Source: Dichetophora obliterata
Lineage: Eukaryota; Arthropoda; Insecta; Diptera; Sciomyzidae
Assembly (NCBI GenBank): GCA_963920525.1
Contig: OY986439.1
Span: 17,393,319-17,457,318 of the forward strand
DNA length: 64,000 nt
Reading direction: 5' to 3'
In this document: piece by piece, positions 22,868-34,616 of the stretch
How positions within the stretch are numbered: the first letter of the stretch is position 1
How the letters are laid out: each line of letters begins with the position of its first letter
Position numbers and translations under genes: made by a program
The notes under the pieces: generated by a model
What the model was told of the DNA's origin: nothing
Databases searched by the model: none
Seen by the model: only the letters and a program-made list of their open reading frames with translations

Positions 22868-22875
22868 GCAGGCAC

Positions 22876-25199
22876 TAACGCGGTCGACCGCCACACCCTC
22901 CGGCAGTTATCCTTCGCTTGAGCGCTTCGCTTTCATTTCGTTTGTGTTCGTTCTCGATTTCAAAATCACATATTTACACAGTTTCGCAGTTTCGCCAATT
23001 TTATTTTTCACAATCCTTGTAATTCTTTCATTTTATTCCTCGATCGCTATTTTTTTAGTGGAAGGAAAATCCATTTGCCTCCATTTTTTTTGTTTTTTTT
23101 TTTTTGTTTTCAGTTATTTACACTTCGTGCACCAAACTTAATTCGTTCATGAAAGTTCGTTTGGTTGCTTAAATATGTGTGTTTTTATTTGTATTTTTTT
23201 TTTTTGTAATTTTTTTGTGATTTTTTTTTTACTTTTTATGTTACTTACTCGATTCTCTAGGCCAGCCTGTATCGGCTTGAATGCCACCAAGGACTTTACT
23301 TTCAGTCGTTGTGGGTTTGCAGTCGTTTTGGGCGTATTTTAAGTGTGTGGAGGTTGTGGCTTGAGAAGGTAACTCAAATATATGCTGTTTAAAGCAGCTT
23401 TCATTGTAGTGCACCGAATGGCAAACAAGTTACTTTCAATTTGTTGTTGTTGGCGTTGTTGTTATTGCTGTTGTTCTTGTTCTACTTTTTACTACCCTCT
23501 GGGTTAAATGCAGTGTGTGTGTACTATTTATTTGGAGGTTTCGAAAAGGGGCTACTTCTTGCCAGTTGGTCTCCTTCTTAAACGAACAATGCTTGTGCTT
23601 CTTATCGTGCACAATTTTGTCAAATTGAGTTCCATTTTTAACCTTCATTTTAAGTGGCATTATAAATCATTCATTTAGAATTACTTACAAGCGATTATGT
23701 CACGTGATTAAAATGTAACTCAGTTGTTCAACAGAAACAGTGTGACAAACCTGTCAAGTTTACAATTTAAGGATATACTTGAACTTTTTCTATAAAAGCT
23801 AAAAATTGTAAAACAAAAAATACTTATTGTAACAAAACCTTTAAAGAATCTAAGCTCTTTACTTGAAGCATTGAGAATGCGGCTTTAAGTAATTAAAATA
23901 GTCATTTAATTTATATAGAAGAAACTTTTTGGAATCAGAACATAAATAGCTTGAAATATGCGTGAGGAAATTTCGCCGAGGATAAACGCAGAAAATGATA
24001 GGCAAATCCTAGTTTTGTAAAGGGTTTAATTTAAAACATGACGCCTTTTTTTAACATAAATCCATATCAGGTCAGCTAATTCTGAAAATAACCAAATAAG
24101 AATTTATAAGGGCTCCTAAAATAAGAAAAACCTCAAAAAACATCAAAAAAGATATAATATTAAAAAGATCTACTTAAAATGACTATTCAAGCCATGTCCG
24201 GCCCATGTTCGTACATATATAAGGCTTTGTTTAACTGATTTCTACTACGGTGAAAGGATTATTTTTACTTATTGGCTGTCAAATGTTTCCACAAATATTT
24301 TTTATTTCAAAACATAAAAATTAATTTGATTTCAATACAATTTGTTAAACATAAATGAGACGCTAGCTGCACTGACGGTACTCGTATAATAAAAAATCAT
24401 TAAGAACGACACACAACAATATCCTTTTCCATTTAGCTGACATTTTATTTACAACTTGTCACTGAAACTCTTAAAAAAACACACACACCCACACAAGCTT
24501 GCAAATATTCGCGAGAAAACATTTTTGCTTTTATGCCTGTGAGAAAAGCAAAAAATTTAACACTATTGAATTTAATGTCAACTGTTTGGTATGCAAAAGA
24601 AAAACAAAAAAATTACTCAAAATAAGAAAAATGAAAACCTGATATTTTCACACATACACGCCCACACTCCAAAGCAACAAGAAACACATTCATTCATTCA
24701 TATAGCAAATTCACACACAAATACATATGCATTAAAATGTTCATCAATATAGCAGGCATAAAAATGTCGCAAAAAAGTTCAGAAGAATTTTAAATGCATA
24801 AAAATTATCGTAAATATTTACGATATTTCAAGAAGATATCATTGTGTTTTGTGTTTGTGTAAGTGTTTGTGATATTGTCTTTTATGCTCACGTCATTTTC
24901 GAACATCATGATGGAAAGGCAGTAAAATGGGCTTATTTCAAATGAGTTGATAATGTCAAAGAGTCGCTAAAGCAGTCAAAACTTTTGCAAATGTATCACA
25001 TTCAAATTTTATGATGAGGCATAAAAATTGGTAGCAAGTTTTTGATTATAAATGATGCATTAATATTTGATATTGAATAAAGGATATTAAGTGTAAAGAG
25101 GCAAAGCAAAAGACAATATTCGTCAATGGAATCTTGCAACTCTTAACTCCAACTCCAACTTAGACTTAAATTTCTACTTTAAAATTATAACTGAATCTA
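22876..25199. other. Intergenic DNA, no gene recognised
   Basis: The region is T-rich on the plus strand with simple-sequence patches (CACACACCC near 24480, GTT-rich near 23440). Frames at 22809-23141 and 23436-23660 have no domain. Less biased composition at 22870-23700 could include untranslated or regulatory sequence of a host gene outside the window, but nothing in the sequence proves this. Confidence 0.35.
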
Positions 25200-26640
25200 G
25201 AAAATTTTGATTCATATTTTTTTGTACTCATATTAATGTTTACATTAACATTTTTGTTCGTTTTTTTATTCATATACTTCATAATTCATATTGATATTCA
25301 GTTTCTTATTTATATTCATATTCAATTTCTAATTAATATTCATAATCATTTTCATAATCATATATAGTTTTTAATAGTATTCAAATTCAGTTTCTTATCA
25401 TATACGTACTCATATTCATATTCATATTCATTATCATATTCAGTTGTTTTTTATTCCTATTCATATTCAAATTCGTATTCCTATTCATATATTTCATAAT
25501 TCATTTTTATATACAGTTTCTTTTTCATATTCAAATTTATAATCATATTCATATTCAAATTCATAATCATATTTAGTTTCTTAACCATATAAAAATTCAG
25601 TTTCTTATCATATTCGCAAACATATTCATATTCATTATCTTCAGATATTTTTTATTCATATTCATATTCAAACTCGTATTCATGTTAAATTTCTAATTAA
25701 TATTAAGTTTCTAATTCATATTCATATACATACTTATGTTCATATTTAGATTCTTATTCGTATTCATATTCATAATCATATTCAGTTTCTTAATAGTCAT
25801 ATTCATATTAAGTTTCTCATTCCAATTAGATTACTTTTCAGTTTCTTTTTTTTATTCATATTTATATTCATATTCATATTCAGTTTCAAATTCATTTTCA
25901 TATACGTATTCGTATTTTTACTCATATTCAAATAAATATTTATATTCATATTCATTTTTATACTCATACTCAAATACATATTCATATTTATTTCGTACAA
26001 TATCAATAACAGAAATTATGGATATGAATATGAATAAAATATGAATATCAATATGAATATGAATATATATATGAATATGAGTAAGAATATGAATTTAAAT
26101 ATAAATATTAATATGAATAGGAATATGAATATGAATATGAATATGAATATGCAAATGTATATGTATATGAATAAGAAAATGAATATGAAAATGAATACCA
26201 ATACCAATACGAATACTAATACGAATATGAATTATGAATATGAATTGGAATACAAATTTATATACGAATCTGAATATTAATATGAATGTGAATTTGAAAC
26301 TGAAATTCAAATATTAATATTAATAATAATATTAATATTAATATTTTTATGAATTATATTAATTATGAATTATATTGTACCTACTAATTATTATTATTTT
26401 AATATATTAATATGAATACTAATATTAATATGAATATAAATATGAATATTAATCTGACTAAGAATATGAATTTGATATTAATATTTATATAACATTATAA
26501 TATATTAACTATACACAATTATACAGTCATAGTCAGATTAATATTCATATTTATATTCATTATTATATTATATTCATTTATTAGTATTCATATAAATATA
26601 TTATAATTATAATAATTAGTAGGTACAATATAATTCATAA
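25200..26640. repeat. Degenerate hexanucleotide array (TATTCA/TGAATA)n, left side
   Basis: Long irregular array of TATTCA units up to about 25990, a short non-repetitive spacer containing TTTCGTACAATATC and AAATTATGGATATGAA (about 25988-26030), then the reverse orientation TGAATA units to about 26300, followed by AT-rich variants to 26640. The frames on both strands are artefacts of this repeat. The array borders the mitochondrial-like segment. Confidence 0.85.
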
Positions 26641-26644
26641 TTTT

Positions 26645-26800
26645 CGTAATTAGTACAATTAATTGTTCTTACTTTGACTTTAAGCTCAATAAACAATTTT
26701 AAACTATCAAACAACTAAAATTTGTATTTAAAATTAAGTATGATTTAAACTATCAAACATTTAGAATTTGTATTTAAATCATATAAAATGAATATAATAA
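26645..26800 (+). mobile_element. 3' fragment of the 9531-type SINE-like repeat
   Basis: From ACAATTAATTGTTCT (about 26655) onward the sequence parallels 9732-9850, including the two imperfect repeats with AACTATCAAAC and AATTTGTATTTAAA. The tRNA-like head is missing. It is embedded in the hexanucleotide region. Confidence 0.65.
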
Positions 26801-26809
26801 ATAATATAA

Positions 26810-26895
26810 TATAATGTAATATTAATATTAATATTATATTAATTATTATATTAATATTAATATTAATATTAATAATTAATTTTTTTTCATATTCA
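26810..26895. repeat. (TTAATA)n array beside the NUMT
   Basis: TAATATTAATATTAAT-type units occupy this stretch and end directly at the first recognisable nad5 codons. A comparable TATTAATATTAA tract starts at the other NUMT boundary near 31325. Confidence 0.6.
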
Positions 26896-26896
26896 T

Positions 26897-27450
26897 TTCG
26901 TTTAGTATTTTATTCAATAACTAATTCTTTAGGATTTAATTCAGTGAATTTTCTTAGAGATGAGAGAAATTTTATAAAATTTAGAATGTTTATTCTCACT
27001 GCAATAAGAATTATTGGTGGAAGAATAATTATTTGACTAATAGATTTACCTTCTCCTATAGTTTGTCTGCCTTTTTCGATAAAAATTTTAACTATCTTAG
27101 TATGTATAATGGGGGGGGCTTGGAGGTTATGTAATTTCAATAAAATCAAGATCTTTATATTTTTCTATTTTTTTCTATGGTGGATCTGAGTTTTTAGGTT
27201 CTATGTGGTTTATGCCCTTTATATCAACTTATGGAGTTATTCAATATCCTTTGTTAACGGGAAAAATAGTTCAGAAATGTTCAGATCAAGGATGGTCAGA
27301 ATATTGGGGGGGGGGGGGGGGCAGGCTATTTTAGGTTCCTTAGAAAAATTTTCAGGGATTGGTTCTTTTATAGGAAAAAGTGAGCTCTCAAATTTTTTCT
27401 TTTCTATTATTTTATGGATCTTTGTTCTTATACTGGGAGTTATTTTTCTT
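26897..27450 (+). pseudogene. nad5: nad5 C-terminal half, mitochondrial DNA in the nucleus
   Basis: With the invertebrate mitochondrial code (TGA Trp, AGA/AGG Ser, ATA Met) the plus strand reads FRLVFYSMTNSLGFNSVNF, IIGGSMIIWLM, VCLPFSMKILTILV, FLGSMWFMPFMSTYGVIQYP, DQGWSEYWGG and GGQAILGSLEKFSGIGSF. This is the C-terminal part of NADH dehydrogenase subunit 5 of respiratory complex I. The frame shifts at a G8 run near 27111 and at a G18 run near 27306. The N-terminal half is missing. The gene runs straight into trnF, as in the ancestral arthropod genome. It cannot be expressed from the nucleus. Confidence 0.9.
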
Positions 27451-27514
27451 TTTTCAAATAGCTTATATAGAGCATTACACTGAAGATGTAGATGAGATAT
27501 TTTATCTTTGAAAA
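27451..27514 (+). tRNA. trnF: mitochondrial tRNA-Phe (GAA), nuclear copy
   Basis: The acceptor stem TTTTCAA pairs with TTGAAAA over 7 bp, and the anticodon stem TTACA/TGTAG encloses the loop CTGAAGA with anticodon GAA. It follows nad5 directly on the same strand. It is part of the NUMT and presumed non-functional. A partial second copy (3' half) begins at 29188. Confidence 0.88.
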
Positions 27515-27622
27515 TTGTGAATTTAATTTAGTAATTTATAAAAATTAATATTTTATTTTTACACTGAAAATATAATGGTTTTTTTTAACTATATAAATCT
27601 TAAAAATTTATAGAAGAAACAT
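27482..27622. repeat. Duplicated mitochondrial segment, copy 1 (repeat A)
   Basis: This 141-bp piece (3' half of trnF through trnE to GAAGAAACAT) is repeated almost exactly at 29188-29328. In copy 1 it is cut off from its continuation (29145-29187) by the jockey-like insertion. A tandem duplication of trnF-trnE-partial trnS therefore preceded that insertion. Confidence 0.85.
27534..27598 (-). tRNA. trnE: mitochondrial tRNA-Glu (TTC), nuclear copy 1
   Basis: On the minus strand the acceptor ATTTATA pairs with TATAAAT and the loop holds TTTTCAG with anticodon TTC. It lies between trnF and trnS, matching the arthropod order. A duplicate is at 29240-29304. Confidence 0.85.
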
Positions 27623-27625
27623 ATT

Positions 27626-29144
27626 TATTTATTTATTTATTTATTCGTTAAGCTTAATACAAGCTGATTAACTAAGAACTAATCTTATTCTAACAGGGTC
27701 TTAACTTATTCTAACAGGGTTTATTTATTTATTTTTTTTTCTCTCTCCTTTCCTTGTTTTAGTGTTCGAAAGATATCCAATTCGTGGTGGGCGTAATCCG
27801 CCCACCAGAAAAACGTAATTATAAGAACACGTCAAAAGGGAAATACGGAGAGAAAAGTAATAAAGGGAACTTACAATAATTAACAGGGAATATGTATCAT
27901 ATCTTAATTGTAAGAAAAAAATTATAGAGGGGGGAAAATGGCGTTGGAGTTAAGAAGAAGTGGCGTTGGAGTTTAGAAGGGCATTTCGGAGTCGAGATCT
28001 GCTCAGATGAAAATCAAATTCGCTGATCAAATTGTTAGTTACACGAAGCATCCTGGTTACAGGTTCACTGCAACCATAGTCGGTACGATGGAAGTTGAGG
28101 TGGAAGAGAGGAATAGACCTAAGGTTACGTGGGTTGGTATTAAAGGATATTAATTGGAGTAGTGCAGGGCAGTTAATGGTACCGCATACAAGTTGATGAA
28201 TGAAGAGTACATCTGCAACTTCTCTTCGTTTTGCAAGAGATTGCATGTTAATCAACTTCAGGCGGTCTGCATAAGGAGGTAAGTTGAAACTGTCAGAACC
28301 GGGAAGACCGCGTAGTGCGAACCTAATGAATCTTCGTTGAACGGCTTCGATTCGCACAGAATGGATGTTGTAGATAGGAGACCAAACCTGGCTGGCATAT
28401 TCGAGGATGGGTCTAACAAAGGTAAGGTAGAGAGATTTAGTAACGTAAGGGTTGGAGAATTCTCTGGACCAGTGTTTCACAAAACCCAGTGCAGAATTGG
28501 CTCTACTAATGATATTATCAATATGAGACCTAAAATTAAGTTCCTTGTCACATATTACACCTAAGTCCCTTAAAAAGCTTACAGGAGGAACTGGCTTGCC
28601 GAGTAAGTAATATGTTCTTGGGGGAAGCTGGAGACGCTTGCGTGAATATGTAATAGCTTGACATTTACTAACGTTGAGCTCTAGAAGATTTTTTTGACAC
28701 CAAGTGGAAAAACTAACTAGATCTTCTTGAAGATAGTGAGAATCGTCGTTAGTTTGTATGCGCCGATAGATTTTCATGTCATCAGCATACACAGAGAGAT
28801 TGGATTCTTTGATGATGCCATCTACATCAGAGATTGTTAAGACAAACAACAAAGGACCAAGGTGACTACCTTGTGGGACACCAGAGGTAAAAGAATCTGA
28901 ATTGGAAAATCTAAATATGACATTATAACGGCGTTCTTCGAGATATGATTTAATCCAAGATATAAAGAGTGATGGAAAACCAAAGGCTTTAAGCTTAAGA
29001 AGAATGATAGTGTGTGAGATTTTGTCGAACGCTTTACTAAAGTCGGTAGACACTACATCAACTTCGTACCCGCTTTCCAACGAGCATAGAGCGCTTGAAA
29101 CAAATTCTGCAAGGTTAGTGGTAGTCGATCTTCCTTGAGGATCC
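27626..29144 (-). mobile_element. jockey-like non-LTR retrotransposon inserted in the NUMT
   Basis: The 3' tail on the minus strand is an (AATAAA)-like run (plus strand ATTTATTTATTT, 27624-27650). The 5' end is truncated near 29144. The element sits between GAAGAAACAT and ATAAATG of the duplicated mitochondrial segment, so it is younger than both the transfer and the duplication. The 3' untranslated part spans about 27650-27949. Related to the fragment at 11330-12470. Confidence 0.85.
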
Positions 29145-29146
29145 AT
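27950..29146 (-). CDS. Reverse transcriptase, jockey-like, 5'-truncated but open
   Basis: An uninterrupted reading of about 398 codons gives the polymerase and C-terminal region. GRSTTTNLAEF and DFSKAFDKISHTI are followed by SGVPQGSHLGPLLFVL and LSVYADDMKIYRRI (catalytic YADD), then LLELNVSKCQAI, LRDLGVICDKELNF and RRFIRFALRGLP. The N-terminal endonuclease is missing because of 5' truncation, and the first codon listed has no special support as a start. Intact family members copy their RNA into DNA at a nicked chromosomal site. The clean frame contrasts with the decayed copies elsewhere in the window, so this is the most recent jockey-like insertion seen. Confidence 0.88.
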   Translation of the reverse strand: MDPQGRSTTTNLAEFVSSALCSLESGYEVDVVSTDFSKAFDKISHTIILLKLKAFGFPSLFISWIKSYLEERRYNVIFRFSNSDSFTSGVPQGSHLGPLLFVLTISDVDGIIKESNLSVYADDMKIYRRIQTNDDSHYLQEDLVSFSTWCQKNLLELNVSKCQAITYSRKRLQLPPRTYYLLGKPVPPVSFLRDLGVICDKELNFRSHIDNIISRANSALGFVKHWSREFSNPYVTKSLYLTFVRPILEYASQVWSPIYNIHSVRIEAVQRRFIRFALRGLPGSDSFNLPPYADRLKLINMQSLAKRREVADVLFIHQLVCGTINCPALLQLISFNTNPRNLRSIPLFHLNFHRTDYGCSEPVTRMLRVTNNLISEFDFHLSRSRLRNALLNSNATSS

Positions 29147-29187
29147 AAATGTAATTAAACCATTTAAAAAAAAGTTAGCAGCTTTTA

Positions 29188-29328
29188 GAAGATGTAGATG
29201 AGATATTTTATCTTTGAAAATTGTGAATTTAATTTAGTAATTTATAAAAATGAATATTTTATTTTTACACTGAAAATATAATGTTTTTTTTAAACTATAT
29301 AAATCTTAAAAATTTATAGAAGAAACAT
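29188..29328. repeat. Duplicated mitochondrial segment, copy 2 (repeat A')
   Basis: Near-identical to 27482-27622. It is preceded by 29145-29187 (the displaced continuation of copy 1, which contains the 3' half of trnS) and continues uninterrupted into trnS at 29321. The order A - RT - B - A' - B' defines a tandem duplication of roughly 180 bp. Confidence 0.85.
29240..29304 (-). tRNA. trnE: mitochondrial tRNA-Glu (TTC), nuclear copy 2
   Basis: Same acceptor (ATTTATA/TATAAAT) and TTC anticodon as copy 1, with a few substitutions including a changed T-run length. Confidence 0.83.
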
Positions 29329-29386
29329 AAATGGAATTAAACCATTTAAAAAAAATTAGCAGCTTTTATTTGTTCATGATGTTTCT
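29321..29386 (-). tRNA. trnS1: mitochondrial tRNA-Ser (GCT), nuclear copy
   Basis: The minus-strand acceptor AGAAACA/TGTTTCT pairs over 7 bp. The anticodon loop AGCTGCTAA-type holds GCT, and the D-arm is reduced, as is usual for arthropod trnS(AGN). It overlaps trnN by one base. A partial copy without the 5' half is at 29145-29187. Confidence 0.83.
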
Positions 29387-29448
29387 TAACAGGAGTGTGT
29401 CTCAGTTTTATCATTAACAGTGATATACCTCTATTTGGTTTCTGTTAA
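29386..29448 (-). tRNA. trnN: mitochondrial tRNA-Asn (GTT), nuclear copy
   Basis: The acceptor TTAACAG/CTGTTAA pairs over 7 bp, and the stem TATCA/TGATA encloses CTGTTAA with anticodon GTT. Position between trnS and trnR matches the ancestral arthropod cluster A-R-N-S-E-F. Confidence 0.88.
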
Positions 29449-29506
29449 GTAAGGGTAAATCTACCTAAGGTTAGGTCGAAACTAACTGCATTATTACTTT
29501 CTACTT
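29447..29506 (-). tRNA. trnR: mitochondrial tRNA-Arg (TCG), nuclear copy
   Basis: The anticodon stem GTTAG/CTAAC encloses TTTCGAC with anticodon TCG. The acceptor starts AAGTA and ends TACTT. It overlaps trnN by two bases. Confidence 0.82.
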
Positions 29507-29567
29507 AAGATAGATTGACTCAATACCTTTCAAATGCAAATCGAATGTTATAATTAACTACAGTCCT
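29507..29567 (-). tRNA. trnA: mitochondrial tRNA-Ala (TGC), nuclear copy
   Basis: On the minus strand AGGACTG opens the acceptor, and the stem TTCGA/TTGAA encloses TTTGCAT with anticodon TGC. Two acceptor mismatches are present. It overlaps the nad3 stop by two bases, normal for compact mitochondrial genomes. Confidence 0.8.
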
Positions 29568-29919
29568 AGTAAGATCACGCTAATATTCCTTGATTTCATT
29601 CATGGAATAAACCAACTAAAAGGATTACAATAAATCCCGAAGAAATTAACACTCATGAAATAAAAGATGATACTTTAAAAAAAAGTATTATAGGAAGGAG
29701 AATTACAAATTCTACATCAAACATTTAAAAAATTACTGCAATAAGAAAAAATCGGAGGGAAAAAGGTAAACGAGGGGATCTTTTTGGGTCAAATCCGCAT
29801 TCAAAGGGGGAATTTTTTTCTCGGTCAGAAAAGGTTTTTTTAGACAATAAAGAAGCTAATCCTATAATAACAATAGATAAACTAAAGATTACTATTGATG
29901 AAGAAAAAACTAAAAAAAT
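29566..29919 (-). pseudogene. nad3: nad3, mitochondrial copy with a nonsense codon
   Basis: 118 codons including the stop, from an ATT start (29917-29919) to TAG (29566-29568), read with the invertebrate mitochondrial code. Recognisable segments are [42 protein letters not shown] and LVGLFHEWNQGMLAWSY, the C terminus of complex I subunit ND3. An in-frame TAA replaces a Leu codon just before MFDVE, showing relaxed selection. Length equals that of normal arthropod nad3, so the copy entered the nucleus intact at this end. Confidence 0.9.
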
Positions 29920-29981
29920 TACTTATACTCCTGAAAGACCTTGTAGTTGGAAGCTACATATACAATATACTACATAAGTAA
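29919..29981 (-). tRNA. trnG: mitochondrial tRNA-Gly (TCC), nuclear copy
   Basis: The acceptor TTACTTA/TAAGTAA pairs over 7 bp, and the stem TGTAG/CTACA encloses CTTCCAA with anticodon TCC. It is between cox3 and nad3 as in nearly all insects and crustaceans. Confidence 0.88.
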
Positions 29982-29982
29982 A

Positions 29983-30771
29983 TTAATTTCCTCATTAGTA
30001 AATTGAGATATACAAAAAGAGCCAGACAACATCAACAAAATGCCAGTATCAAGCTGCAGCCTCAAAGCCAAAGTTATGAGTTTTAGAAAAATGATTATTA
30101 ATTAAACGTACGAGACATACTAATAAAAAGGTTGAACCAATTAAAACATGAAATCCATGAAATCCTGTAGCTATAAAAAAAGTTGAGCCGTAAACAGAGT
30201 CTGCAATGGTAAAAGGAGCTTCAAAATACTCATATAATTGTAAAATTGAAAAATATACGCCTAATAGGACAGTCATTCTAAGTCCTTGAACAGCTTGAGA
30301 ATGATTTCCTTCTATAATAGCATGATGAGCTCAGGTAATAGTTACTCCAGATGAAAGAAGAATAGCAGTATTTAATAGGGGAATTTGGAAGGGATTAAAA
30401 GGAATAATCTCTATGGGAGGTCATATGGCCCCAATTTCAATAGAAGGAGAAAGACTTCTATGAAAAAATGCTCAGAAGAAAGACAGAAAGAATAAAACTT
30501 CTGAAATAATAAATAAAATTATTCCTCAACGAAGACCTTAAACGACTGAATTAGTGTGAAGGCCCTGAAAAGTTCCTTCTCGGGTTACATCTCGTCATCA
30601 TTGATATACTGTTAACGTAATAATAAGTACTCCTAAGACTACAAGAGAAAGATCTCATAAATGAAACCACTTTACTATGCAGGAAACTATTACTATCGAA
30701 CCAATTGCTCCAGTTAAAGGTCACGGTCTATAGTCAACTAAGTGGAAGGGATGATTAGTGTGTGTTGTCAT
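29983..30771 (-). pseudogene. cox3: cox3, full-length mitochondrial copy with two nonsense codons
   Basis: 789 bp from ATG (30769-30771) to TAA (29983-29985), exactly the usual cox3 length. It reads [75 protein letters not shown] and AAWYWHFVDVVWLFLYIS. This is subunit III of cytochrome c oxidase. In-frame TAA codons at 30538-30540 and 29995-29997, the latter in the C-terminal YWWG motif, mark it as a pseudogene. Several residues differ from the fly consensus I know, so the source may not be the host's own recent mitochondrion. Confidence 0.93.
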
Positions 30772-31320
30772 ATTTTACTTCTCTAGAATATAAGGTTCTT
30801 AAAATTGAGATAACATGAGCTTGAATAATAGCTACTGCTATTTCTAAAGATAAAAGAGCTAATTGAGTGAGAAGAAGAATTATGATTATTCTTTTAGAAA
30901 GAGAACTTCCTGTATTTCCTAAAAGAGTTAAAAGCAAATGTCCAGCAATTATATTTGCAGTTAAACGAACAGCTAGAGTTCCAGGACGAATAAGATTTCT
31001 GATTGTTTCAATTAATACTATAAATGGTATTAAAATTGGAGGGGTTCCTTGAGGTACCAGATGGGAAAACATGTGTTGTGAGTTGTTTAACCATCCAAAT
31101 AATATAAATCTAAGCCATAAGCGAAGTGCAGCCGATAAAGAAAGAGTTAAATGTCTTGTTATTGTAAAAATATACGGAAATAACCCTAAAAAATTATTTA
31201 TTACAATAAATAAATAAAGAGAGATAAATATAAAAGTTCTTCCATTTTCTGATTTTCCAATAAGAGTTTTAAATTCAAAGTGAAGAGTTATTAAAACTGA
31301 ACTAGTTAAAATATGATAAC
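30772..31320 (-). pseudogene. atp6: atp6, N-terminally truncated mitochondrial copy
   Basis: Minus strand in mitochondrial code: [79 protein letters not shown] and [12 protein letters not shown]. This is ATP synthase subunit a. It abuts cox3 and probably ended with a truncated T/TA stop in the mitochondrion. The first 40 or so residues are missing because the mitochondrial segment ends at about 31320, where AT-rich simple repeats begin. Confidence 0.9.
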
Positions 31321-31324
31321 GAGA

Positions 31325-32450
<1,126 letters not shown>

Positions 32451-32479
32451 GTTCTTGGTGGTATTGTACGAAATAAAGT

Positions 32480-34616
32480 TTTGTGTCGAAATTGAAACCA
32501 TAAAATATAATATTTGCTCAAAATTATTCTTATAACTCAACTACCAGAATCAACAGCAACAACTATAAAAACAAAACTTTTAACCTCATTTATGCAGCGC
32601 TTCATTTTAATATAGTTTTTTTTTACTTTTAATGCTTTTAATGGCGCACAATAAATTTCTGCAAAGTGGTGAAAAAATATTGACTGACGCCATTTTGTCT
32701 GCAAAAAACAAGACAGACAACAGAATTTAAGCGAAAACAAAAGTTTTGGCAAGCAATAAAAAATATATATGAAAAAATATATGTTTTCCTAGACTAACAT
32801 ACACACACACAAATTTGCAAAAATTTTCTCTCTCTCTCTCTCTCTCTGTTTCGCATAAATAGGATTTAATTCAAAACACAAATTTAGGAATGAGTTAAAA
32901 TTGTTTTGTGAAGCGTTACGACATTTATTTTGTTGTTTTTTATTTAACAATTTTTGCTGCTTTAGTTTTGTATACTCTTTATGTTTTGTTTTTGTTATTC
33001 TTGCTGTAAAATATACGTTTATTGCTGGCAGCTCATTTCCGTTTACTGCTGCTGCAGCTTATCAGCGCCACCTGTTGGCAGCTTTGAAGTCGATTCGATT
33101 TGGAAAAATAAACAACTGTGGCTAAGCTAAAACTTTGTTTTCTTTTAATTTTTCGCTGACATTTCAGCTACTTATTCACTTAAGCGGATTGTGCGGATTG
33201 TCGGATTGAATTGTGCTCGTACCTGCTTCACTTAAGACCATCACGCTGCGAGTGGCTTGCTCTCTATTGTGATATTTATAGTTGTCGTAGTCGATTTGCT
33301 CGTGGTCTGTCGATTTGTCGCTCGTGGTGGAGCAATTGGAAAAAATATTTAATTTCCGTTCGCCAAAACACGCTGGGCTTAGCTGATATTTGTTGCCAGA
33401 GTCAGTGAGAAATTGGAATTGCTATTTTATAGATCATTCATTGTTTTCAATTTGGATTATGTGACCTAGGCACTTCCGCATCAGTTCCCACTCTCTTTAA
33501 TCTACGCGAGAAGTGGGGATAAGATGATAAATATTTTGGGCTAACGGAAATTGATTGAATTTATAAGCACCAACATAATAGCGGTTGTTAATGCAAAAAA
33601 TCTAAAAGTGAAATAAGAAAGGAAGATTAGAAATTATAACCGTTATTCTTGATTCATATTTCTTCCATTAAGAAAATTCACTCTAAATAGTTAAAATCCA
33701 TTTTGATGCCAGCTCTAAGAGTTCTAACAAGAGTTTCGGAAAATAAATAATTTATATAAGTAACAGAAAACAAAGCATATTTTTCGAGTATTTATAGTTA
33801 CAAGTCTTTTTTATCTTATTTAATGCATTCATCCAAACCATGCAGCGTTTTTGAGAATTCTGTATATTTTCATGCATTTTATTTAGTGCTGAAGGTTTTT
33901 AATCTAGTTAGAATAATTGACCGGAAACTCCTTTACATAAAACCATGTTGATACCTTCATTCCAAGAATTAGCTAATTTTTTTTTTGTTTTTCAAGTGCA
34001 CTAAGCGCAAAGGTTGGAGATACATTTTTGAAAATCATTACGTATGCACAAGAAAGCGAAATGGCAATAAATTCAAATAAAACGACAGCCTTCTAGTCTA
34101 TATTAGAAAATGAAAGGCAGTCGAGTGTATTACATGCAGTTAAGGATAGAAGAGAAGAAGAAGCAGAGCGGATTCCGCCCCAAAAAGGATGTTTTTGTGC
34201 AAAAGTTAAAGATGGTATAGGAAATGAAAATAAAATGGATAAATAAGAAATATACAGGACGTGGCTGTTTGTCTGAAGTGGCATAAGAACGTTCGTACAT
34301 CCTGCAAGAGTAAATAAATTTTAAAGCAGTAGTGGATTTTGCAAAGGTTTTGTCAGTTGCCAAGTTTAGCGTACAAGTTGAAAAAGCTGTTTTGCTTAGC
34401 TGTTGAATTTATTAACATATTCGGAGCATTTAATTAATTGAATGTGCAATTTTTTTAGTCAATCCTCTAAGTAGGATAAATTACGCACTTTTAATTTTAG
34501 GGTATAATTTTCAGATAGTAGCCTTCATGACTGCTATAACAAAGATAAAACATTTCAAATAGTATGAACTAAAAAAAATTTGCAAAATGTATTTAAAAGA
34601 TATAAAATTGAAAATA
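32480..34616. other. Intergenic DNA, no gene recognised
   Basis: Contains a (CT)n microsatellite (about 32828-32847) and a less AT-biased patch at 33000-33420 without a convincing protein. The frames at 32901-33125, 33211-33408 and 34093-34363 have no motif. The 33.0-33.4 kb patch could be untranslated host-gene sequence, which is speculation. Confidence 0.35.

Noticed and set aside
25736..26310. Overlapping frames rich in Tyr-Ser, Asn-Met or Phe-Ile on both strands
   Set aside because: Translations of the hexanucleotide array; no stops because the unit length is a multiple of three.
32901..33408. Frames in the less AT-rich 33-kb patch
   Set aside because: No domain, no splice context and no codon pattern strong enough to call a host exon.
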